A DNA stretch of 64,000 bases from JAICMB01 sp035295125 (lineage in GTDB: Bacteria; Acidobacteriota; Terriglobia; Bryobacterales; Bryobacteraceae): positions 1-64,000 of the forward strand of contig DATGJP010000027.1 of the NCBI GenBank assembly GCA_035295125.1, read 5' to 3'. The position numbers and the translations under genes were made by a program. The notes beneath the pieces were generated by a model, which was not told where the DNA came from, searched no databases, and saw only the letters and a program-made list of their open reading frames with translations. Below are positions 9,101-14,822 of this stretch, in pieces (within the stretch, counting starts at the first letter, position 1; each line of letters starts with the position of its first letter).

Positions 9101-9698
9101 CAGCGCCCGCGTCGAGCGCTTCCTGCAGCTTTGCGCTGAAAACAACATGCAAGTGGTGAACTGCTCCACTCCGGCGCAGTATTTCCACGTCTTGCGGCGC
9201 CAGATGTACGGTGGACCCGACCGCCGAGGCGTCCGCAAGCCGCTCATTATCTTCACGCCAAAGCGTATGCTGCGGCATCCGCGCGCTGTTTCGGTGATCG
9301 GCGAATTAACGGACGGCGCCTTCCAGGAGGTACTGGACGACAACTCCGTCGAAGCTTCGCGCATCAAGCGAGTGATCCTCTGCTCCGGCCAGCTCTACTA
9401 CGATCTGGTGGCACATCGCGAGGAAAAAAAGGTCGCTGACATCGCGGTTGTCCGGCTTGAGCAGATGTACCCGTTCCCCGAATCCCAGCTCCAGGACATC
9501 CTGAAACGTTATCCTGCCGGCGTCGAACTTGTGTGGACCCAGGAAGAGCCGCGCAACATGGGAGCCTGGCGCTTTGTCGAAGAGCAACTCCCGAATCTCA
9601 GGTATGTGGGCCGTGCGCCCAGCGCGAGTCCCTCCACCGGCTCCCTTCGCCGCCATCAGCAGGAGCAGGCCACCCTGATCGAGGAAGCCCTTCAGTAA
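6129..9698 (+). CDS. kgd: Multifunctional 2-oxoglutarate dehydrogenase/decarboxylase (fused E2 and E1 domains)
   Basis: A 1189-residue enzyme with the architecture of mycobacterial KGD (about 1230 residues). An E1 N-terminal segment (INSWLEDELYQQYLHDRKAVDESW) is followed by a proline/alanine linker. A dihydrolipoyl succinyltransferase catalytic domain spans about 90-305 with DHRVIQG at 283-289. The thiamine-diphosphate E1 region follows, with GDAAFAGQG near 619 and NNQIGF near 651, then the pyrimidine-binding and C-terminal E1 domains. It converts 2-oxoglutarate to succinyl-CoA in the TCA cycle together with a separate E3 and possibly a lipoyl-bearing partner, since no lipoyl domain is visible. 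No lpd or sucB gene is adjacent. Gln replaces the Asp expected in the E2 HxxxDG motif, as I recall also being the case in actinobacterial homologues. No good ribosome-binding site precedes the ATG. Confidence 0.9.
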   Translation: MAKPTDPDFGINSWLEDELYQQYLHDRKAVDESWKKVFETNGTTPVVTSAASNGSRTAPAAPPHQAVNGEELVPMRGPALRLAENMTASLTIPTATSQRVIPVKVIEENRRILNEHRAIVHRSKISFTHIIGWAIVRALESNPAVNHAYAEIGGEPQRAVRKQVNLGIAVDIEGKDGIRALKVPNIKNAGVLTFEQYLNAFDDIVARARSGKLQIQDFEGTTISLTNPGTVGTVGSVPRLMPGQGAIIATGAIDVPAAHRGSTEDIRAMLGIGKSMTVSCTYDHRVIQGAESGMFLARLEALLVGADGFYQRVFSELAVPHHPVKWEADSQITPGSRADRSIDVAKQGAVHQLINAYRVRGHLIADLDPLGMPPAQHPELDPANYGLTIWDLDRQFITGNLTVDGGERFATLREILETLRGTYCGKIGCEYMNIQVPEQKRWLQERMEPQRNRWPIDTPTRLRTLQRLIDAEEFEHFLHTRFIGHKRFSLEGAESAIVILDELLERAANTGAEEAIFGMSHRGRLTFLANVVGKSMVQVFSEFEGGDPFSSQGSGDVKYHLGAAGTFTSSQGNEIAVSVAFNPSHLEAVDPVAEGIVRPKQDRNGDTKRERYIPFLVHGDAAFAGQGVVAETLNLSQLEGYTTGGTIHLVVNNQIGFTTNPNESRSTPYSTDVARMVQAPIFHVNGDNPQACLRVAQLAYDYRQRFKKDVVIDMFCYRRHGHNEADDPSYTQPILYRKIKEHPSVAVQYSERLVIEGVVTAEQVKEMRKAASNRLNEIYDAAKRTRQHYEVQELTAVGAVPASPPRPNTAADRATLEQVITGITTFPADFHVHPKLKGFIEKRKEVLHGAPFDWATGEVLAFGSMVLEGTPVRLSGQDSGRGTFSQRHLELFDSQDGRLYVPLQHLSADQERFEVWDSSLSEYAVMGFEFGFSVADPLTLVLWEAQFGDFANGAQIMIDQFIAAAESKWGQPSGLVLLLPHGYEGQGPEHSSARVERFLQLCAENNMQVVNCSTPAQYFHVLRRQMYGGPDRRGVRKPLIIFTPKRMLRHPRAVSVIGELTDGAFQEVLDDNSVEASRIKRVILCSGQLYYDLVAHREEKKVADIAVVRLEQMYPFPESQLQDILKRYPAGVELVWTQEEPRNMGAWRFVEEQLPNLRYVGRAPSASPSTGSLRRHQQEQATLIEEALQ

Positions 9699-9720
9699 GG
9701 GTGGCGCAGGCGGTTTCGCC
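9696..9720 (+). repeat. Palindromic repeat starting at the kgd stop codon
   Basis: The element begins with the TAA stop of the preceding gene and continues as GGGTGGCGCAGGCGGTTTCG plus CC. It matches 44009-43985 (minus strand) at 24 of 25 positions; there it begins at the TAA stop of yidD. The centre GGCGGTTTCGCC can form a hairpin. Confidence 0.65.
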
Positions 9721-9780
9721 GGCGCGATCGTACGATATGATAAACACAGCAGCAGTGCTATCTCCAAACCCAAGAGGACG

Positions 9781-9999
9781 ATGAGTAAAGAAGATTGTAT
9801 TGAAGTTACAGGAACAGTAGTCGAGAAATTCCCCAGCGGTCTGTTCAGTGTTCAGCTCGACCAGGAGCGCACCGTGTTAGCACACCTGGCTGGTAAGCTC
9901 CGCCGGAACCGCATTCGCGTGCTGGCGGGTGATCGCGTCACGTTGGAACTCTCCCCGTACGATTTGACAAAGGGACGCATAACTTACCGCCACAAGTAA
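9781..9999 (+). CDS. infA: Translation initiation factor IF-1
   Basis: A 72-residue OB-fold protein of normal IF-1 length. It carries the characteristic core VTGTVVEKFPSGLFSVQLD and ends RVTLELSPYDLTKGRITYR. IF-1 binds the 30S A site and assists IF-2 and IF-3 in initiation. AGAGGA just before the ATG is a rather close ribosome-binding site. The N-terminal SKEDCIEVTG replaces the more usual KEDxIE.eG, a minor variant. A TATGAT at 9736-9741 could serve as a -10 for its own promoter. It stands apart from ribosomal protein genes, so a second infA elsewhere is possible. Confidence 0.92.
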   Translation: MSKEDCIEVTGTVVEKFPSGLFSVQLDQERTVLAHLAGKLRRNRIRVLAGDRVTLELSPYDLTKGRITYRHK

Positions 10000-10038
10000 A
10001 ACCCCCACCGGCCGGTCCGCGCTGCCCGCCCCGCACTC

Positions 10039-11187
10039 ATGCGCAAGATTCTCTTCATTTTCGGTACGCGGCCGGAAGCCATTAAACTCTGCCCGGTCGT
10101 GCTGCGATTCCGTGCCGAATCCGCGGACTTCACGGCGCGCGTTTGCGTCACCGCGCAGCATCGCCAACTGCTCGATCAGGTGCTTCAGGCCTTTGGCATC
10201 ACGCCCGATCACGACCTCAACCTGATGCTGCCCGGCCAGACCCTGTTTCAATCCACGTCGCGCATCCTGGCCGGTCTGGAGCCGGTTCTGGACGCCGAAA
10301 AACCGGATATGGTCTTCGTGCAAGGCGACACGACGACGACTTTTTGCGGCGCCTTGGCGGCCTTTTATAAAGGCATCCCCGTCGGTCACGTTGAGGCCGG
10401 CCTGAGGACCTGGGACCTCCGCCAGCCATTCCCGGAGGAAGCCAATCGCGTCCTGACGTCGAGGCTCACGGCGCTTCACTTTGCCCCCACCGAGGCCTCC
10501 GCTGAGAATCTGCGAAATGAGGGTGTGGCGCCCGGCCGAATCAGCGTCACAGGCAATACCGGTATCGACGCGGTCCTCTATGTCCGCGACGGTCTCGAGA
10601 AAGGATCGCTCCATGCCGGTCAAAAATTGCCAGACGAACCCGCCAGGAAGCTTCTCCTGGTTACCGCGCACCGTCGCGAGAGTTTTGGCGAGGGATTCGA
10701 AAGCCTGTGCCGCGGTCTGCTGCGCCTTGCCGACCGCCCCGACGTTCAAATCGTTTACCCCGTGCACCCCAACCCGAATGTCCAGGATCCGGTGAACCGC
10801 ATCCTGACGGCACATCCACGCATGATGCTCGTCGAGCCGATGAGCTACGTCCCGTTCGTCGACCTGATGCGTCGCGCCACCATCATCATCACGGATTCGG
10901 GCGGAATCCAGGAAGAAGCGCCGTCCCTGGGTAAGCCTGTACTGGTGCTGCGGGAGAAAACCGAGCGGCCCGAAGCCGTCCTCGCGGGAACCGTCCGGCT
11001 CGTCGGTACCGATGAAGATCGCATCTTCGAAGAGGCTTCACGCCTCCTGGACGATCCGGCCGCGTGCGACGCGATGTCACGCGTTCACAATCCTTACGGC
11101 GATGGCCGCGCGAGCGATCGAATCGTCCGATTAACTCGTTCATTTTTCGAGCTAAACTCCGCCATTCCCGCCGCCATCCAGGGCTGA
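10039..11187 (+). CDS. wecB: UDP-N-acetylglucosamine 2-epimerase (non-hydrolysing)
   Basis: A 382-residue, GT-B fold enzyme of usual length that interconverts UDP-GlcNAc and UDP-ManNAc for surface polysaccharide or teichoic-acid-like linkage units. Visible signature segments are FGTRPEAIKLCPVV at the N-terminus, VQGDTTTTF, GHVEAGLRTWDLRQPFPEE, VTAHRRESFGEG and the C-terminal UDP-binding stretch DSGGIQEEAPSLGKPVLVLR followed by ERPE. The start ATG at 10039 follows a C-rich stretch without a clear ribosome-binding site. It follows infA closely but belongs to no visible glycan cluster. Confidence 0.92.
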   Translation: MRKILFIFGTRPEAIKLCPVVLRFRAESADFTARVCVTAQHRQLLDQVLQAFGITPDHDLNLMLPGQTLFQSTSRILAGLEPVLDAEKPDMVFVQGDTTTTFCGALAAFYKGIPVGHVEAGLRTWDLRQPFPEEANRVLTSRLTALHFAPTEASAENLRNEGVAPGRISVTGNTGIDAVLYVRDGLEKGSLHAGQKLPDEPARKLLLVTAHRRESFGEGFESLCRGLLRLADRPDVQIVYPVHPNPNVQDPVNRILTAHPRMMLVEPMSYVPFVDLMRRATIIITDSGGIQEEAPSLGKPVLVLREKTERPEAVLAGTVRLVGTDEDRIFEEASRLLDDPAACDAMSRVHNPYGDGRASDRIVRLTRSFFELNSAIPAAIQG

Positions 11188-11253
11188 TTTTCGGGCGCTT
11201 TTCCGTGCTTTTGCGCGCCTCCGCCCGAGATACTGAACACGGGAGGATTTGTC

Positions 11254-12279
11254 GTGCTGACGAAACCAGGATCCCCGTCTGAGCTGGCCGGCCGCATTGC
11301 GGAACTCATTGTAGGCCAGCCGAATGCAATCAATAGCATTATTCCATTTGTCGAAATTCACGAGGCCGGTCTCGCCCCCGAGGGCCGGCCAGCAGGCGTC
11401 TTTTTGCTGTTAGGCCCGACGGGCACCGGGAAAACCAGAACCGTCGAGGCGCTGGCGCAGGCGCTGCACGGCAGCCCCCGGAAGCTCCTCAAGGTCGATT
11501 GCGGGGAATTTCAAATGGAACACGAGGTTGCAAAACTGATCGGTGCGCCGCCGGGCTACCTGGGGCACCGCGAGACCCAGCCGTTGCTCACCCAGGCCAA
11601 AATCAACTCGGTAACATCGAACAACAGCGACCTGTCCCTGGTTTTGTTCGATGAGATCGAAAAAGCCGCCCCGTCCATGACTCGTCTGTTGCTCGGCGTA
11701 CTCGACAAGGCCACACTGCGTCTCGGCGACAATTCCGTGGTGAACTTCGAAAAATCCGTGATATTCCTCACAAGCAATCTCGGCGCCCGCAGTATGGAGC
11801 GTGTGCTGCGTCCCAATTTCGGCTTCGAAACGCTGGTCCCCCGCGACGTGAAAGATGGCGGCCCAAAGATCGAGAGCATTGCCCTCAAAGCGGTGCGCCG
11901 TAGGTTCTCCCCTGAGTTCGTGAATCGTATCGACGCCGTGGTCACCTACCAGCCGTTGACCGCCGAGTCGCTGGCATTGATTTTGGACCAGCAACTCCGC
12001 GATCTCCAGGAACATATCATCGCCCGCCTCGGGGATCGTTCATTTCACCTCGAAGTGCCCACCCGCACCCGCCGCTTCCTGTTGAAGCGGGGCGCCAGCA
12101 TCGAATACGGCGCGCGCGAGTTAAAGCGCACCATCCATCGCGAGTTGCTGCAACCTCTCGCGCGCATGGTGGCGAATCACGAGATACATCCCGGTGAAAC
12201 CGTGCGAGTCGAGACCAACGGCACGAACACCCGCGTTCTGATGCATTGTCTCGACCCCATGCTCGAACCCGCTGCGTAA
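11254..12279 (+). CDS. Stand-alone AAA+ ATPase, ClpB/ClpA D2-like
   Basis: A 341-residue protein made of a single AAA+ module equivalent to the second ATPase domain plus C-terminal D2-small domain of ClpA/ClpB. Walker A is GPTGTGKT near residue 55, Walker B LFDEIEKA near 130, sensor-1 FLTSNLGAR, and GARELKRTI carries the sensor-2 arginine. The N-domain, first ATPase domain and coiled-coil middle domain of full Clp chaperones are absent, and there is no ClpP-binding IGF loop that I can identify. GTG start with GGGAGG at 11241-11246. A role in protein remodelling is inferred from the family; the partner is unknown. Confidence 0.8.
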   Translation: MLTKPGSPSELAGRIAELIVGQPNAINSIIPFVEIHEAGLAPEGRPAGVFLLLGPTGTGKTRTVEALAQALHGSPRKLLKVDCGEFQMEHEVAKLIGAPPGYLGHRETQPLLTQAKINSVTSNNSDLSLVLFDEIEKAAPSMTRLLLGVLDKATLRLGDNSVVNFEKSVIFLTSNLGARSMERVLRPNFGFETLVPRDVKDGGPKIESIALKAVRRRFSPEFVNRIDAVVTYQPLTAESLALILDQQLRDLQEHIIARLGDRSFHLEVPTRTRRFLLKRGASIEYGARELKRTIHRELLQPLARMVANHEIHPGETVRVETNGTNTRVLMHCLDPMLEPAA

Positions 12280-12467
12280 TGGTGGCAGCTTGCGCGCGGA
12301 TTGCCAATCGGCGCGTGGACGGCAATACGGTACCGCCGGCTTCAGCAGGCACATGGGCAGCCTGAAGGCTGGGTTACAGAGTTGGACGAATCCCGAATGT
12401 GGAAAGGAAACGCATTGGCCCGAAGCCTGCACTCCTGAGCCCCACGCTATGATGAAAAGAACTCCGC
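12280..12467. other. Intergenic region with repeat fragments upstream of guaB
   Basis: The ATPase stop codon is followed by TAATGGTGGC, resembling the TAAGGGTGGC start of the repeats at 9696 and 44009, and then by several short imperfect palindromes (for example GCAGCCTGAAGGCTG). TATGAT at 12448-12453 is a likely -10 for guaB and would give a leader under ten bases; no good -35 is visible. Confidence 0.4.
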
Positions 12468-13922
12468 ATGATTCCAGAGAGCATTCCTGAAGGGCTTACC
12501 TTCGACGACGTTTTACTTCAACCGGCACGCAGCGACGTTCTTCCTACGACCACCGACACGCGGACGTTTCTCACGCGTAGCATCGCATTGAACATCCCCA
12601 TCGTGAGCGCGGCCATGGACACCGTGACCGAGTCCCACCTCGCCATCGCGCTCGCACAGCAGGGCGGCATTGGCATCATCCATCGCAACATGACCCTCGA
12701 GCGCCAGGCCGAAGAGGTCGACCGGGTGAAACGCAGTGAAAGCGGCATGATCGTCGACCCGATTACCATCTCGCCCGACCGCGCCATCTCCGACGCTTTG
12801 GAGTTGATGAAGCGCTACCGGATTTCCGGTGTCCCCGTTACGGCCGAGGGAGGCCGCCTGGTCGGCATTCTCACCAATCGCGACCTGCGCTTTGAAACCC
12901 GCTACGACCTGCCGATTTCCGAGGTCATGACGAAAGACGACCTCATCACGGTTCCCGTAGGCACCACGCTTGAGGAGGCTGAAAAGATCCTCCATAAACA
13001 CCGCGTGGAAAAACTTCTGGTCGTCGACGATCACTATCACCTCAAAGGATTGATCACCGTAAAAGACATTCAGAAGAAATTGAAATATCCGAATGCCGCG
13101 AAAGACGAACAGGGCCGCCTCCGTGTTGGCGCGGCCGTCGGCTCCACCGGCGATTTCCTGGAGCGCGCTCAGGAATTGGTGCGCAGGAAAGTGGACGTCA
13201 TTGCCGTTGACTCCGCCCACGCGCACCACGAAGGCGTTCTACGCGCCGTGCAGGCCATCAAGCGCGCATTACCCGACGTCCAGTTGCTGGCTGGAAACGT
13301 CGCCACCTTTGAAGGCGCGCGCGATCTGATTTCGCAGGGCGCCGATGGCATCAAGGTCGGCATCGGTCCGGGTTCCATATGCACGACGCGAGTAGTCAGC
13401 GGCGCCGGTGTCCCGCAAATCACCGCGATCGCGGGATGCGCAAAAGCAACGCGCGGATCGGGCGTCCCGCTCATTTCCGACGGGGGCATCAAGTTTTCGG
13501 GCGACGTAACCAAGGCCATCGCCGCCGGCGCCGACGCTGTGATGATCGGTAGCCTGCTCGCGGGCACTGAAGAAAGCCCCGGCGAAACCATTCTCTACCA
13601 GGGTCGTACCTTCAAGAGCTATCGCGGAATGGGATCCCTTGGCGCCATGGCGCAGGGCTCCTATCGCTACCCTCAGGACATGAGCGGCAAGCTCGTCCCG
13701 GAAGGGATTGAGGGCCGCGTGCCGTACAAAGGTCCTTTGGCGGAGCTGGTCTACCAACTCGTGGGCGGCCTTCGCGCCGGAATGGGCTATTGCGGCTGTC
13801 GCAGCATCAGCGAGCTTCAAACCAGGCCGACCTTCCTGCGTGTCACGTCCGCCGGCCTGCGCGAAGGCCACGTGCACGACGTCATCATCACCAAGGAAGC
13901 GCCCAACTACCGCCTCGAATAG
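12468..13922 (+). CDS. guaB: Inosine-5'-monophosphate dehydrogenase
   Basis: A 484-residue enzyme catalysing NAD-dependent oxidation of IMP to XMP, the committed step of GMP synthesis. The N-terminal catalytic strand EGLTFDDVLLQPARSDVLP, a tandem CBS (Bateman) insert at about 95-215, the catalytic loop GPGSICTTR with Cys305, the phosphate-binding DGGIKFSGD and the flap segment YRGMGSLGAM are all present. Length and domain order are those of typical bacterial IMPDH. The ATG at 12468 lies a few bases after a TATGAT box, suggesting a very short leader. The rluD-type gene follows nine bases after the stop. Confidence 0.95.
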   Translation: MIPESIPEGLTFDDVLLQPARSDVLPTTTDTRTFLTRSIALNIPIVSAAMDTVTESHLAIALAQQGGIGIIHRNMTLERQAEEVDRVKRSESGMIVDPITISPDRAISDALELMKRYRISGVPVTAEGGRLVGILTNRDLRFETRYDLPISEVMTKDDLITVPVGTTLEEAEKILHKHRVEKLLVVDDHYHLKGLITVKDIQKKLKYPNAAKDEQGRLRVGAAVGSTGDFLERAQELVRRKVDVIAVDSAHAHHEGVLRAVQAIKRALPDVQLLAGNVATFEGARDLISQGADGIKVGIGPGSICTTRVVSGAGVPQITAIAGCAKATRGSGVPLISDGGIKFSGDVTKAIAAGADAVMIGSLLAGTEESPGETILYQGRTFKSYRGMGSLGAMAQGSYRYPQDMSGKLVPEGIEGRVPYKGPLAELVYQLVGGLRAGMGYCGCRSISELQTRPTFLRVTSAGLREGHVHDVIITKEAPNYRLE

Positions 13923-13931
13923 TCAACCAGC

Positions 13932-14822
13932 GTGCAACTTCACGCCATGCCGCAAGACGCCGGCAAGCGTCTCGACCACTTCCTGCACGAACAGCTTCCT
14001 CAATACAGCCGCTCGCGTTTGCAGGATTGGATCAAAGGCGGACTGGTTCAAGTCGGAGGTCATACCGCCAAGGCTTCCCTCGTGCTCCGCGGCGCTGAGG
14101 TGATTGACGTGTCACCGGCTGAGCTCGCTCCGTTGAAAGCCGTCGCCGAGGAGATTCCGCTGGAAATCCTATACGAGGATGCCGGCGTCGTGGCCGTGAA
14201 CAAACCCGCGGGAATGGTCGTTCATTCCGGCGCCGGCGCGCATTCAGGAACGCTCACGAACGCGCTGCTCCACCGCTTCGGGCAACTCTCTCAATTGGGA
14301 GGCGAGCAACGCCCCGGCATCGTACATCGCCTCGATCGTTACACCAGCGGCGTGATTCTCGTTGCACGCAACGATGCCGCGCATCAGAATCTGGCCCGCC
14401 AGTTCTCAAGCCGGACCGTGGAGAAGGTGTACCTGGCGCTGGTGCACGGCCGCCTGGCGAACGAGGAAGGCCGCATTACGACACCGATCGAACGCGATCC
14501 GGTGCGGCGCACGCGGATGACTACCCGGACCGGCGCTGGCCGAACCGCCATCACGCACTACAGAGTCCTTAAACGGTTCGAGAAGTTCACTTATGTGGAG
14601 GTGAAGATCGGAACCGGCCGAACGCACCAGATTCGCGTCCACTTTTCAAGCATCGGCCACCCCGTCGCGGGCGATAAGTTATACGGTGCGCCCGCGAGCG
14701 AGTATGGACGCTACTTCCTGCACGCAGCCCGGATCACCTTCACAAGTCCGGAGAGCGGAGAGCGTGTCACCGTTGCCGCGCCACTGCCTCCAGAGCTCGA
14801 ACATTGGCTTACTCGTACCTGA
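13932..14822 (+). CDS. rluD: RluA/RluD-family 23S rRNA pseudouridine synthase
   Basis: A 296-residue protein with an N-terminal S4 RNA-binding domain (about 10-70: KRLDHFLHEQLPQYSRSRLQDWIKGG) and the RluA catalytic domain. The catalytic aspartate is Asp135 in HRLDRYTSG. GRTHQIRVHFSSIGHPVAGD is the usual second motif. The family isomerises uridines in 23S rRNA helix 69 or tRNA; RluD is the best match by domain layout, but the exact target is inferred. The frame starts with GTG at 13932. It is probably co-transcribed with guaB. Its 3' end overlaps the convergent permease gene by 14 bases. Confidence 0.85.
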   Translation: MQLHAMPQDAGKRLDHFLHEQLPQYSRSRLQDWIKGGLVQVGGHTAKASLVLRGAEVIDVSPAELAPLKAVAEEIPLEILYEDAGVVAVNKPAGMVVHSGAGAHSGTLTNALLHRFGQLSQLGGEQRPGIVHRLDRYTSGVILVARNDAAHQNLARQFSSRTVEKVYLALVHGRLANEEGRITTPIERDPVRRTRMTTRTGAGRTAITHYRVLKRFEKFTYVEVKIGTGRTHQIRVHFSSIGHPVAGDKLYGAPASEYGRYFLHAARITFTSPESGERVTVAAPLPPELEHWLTRT

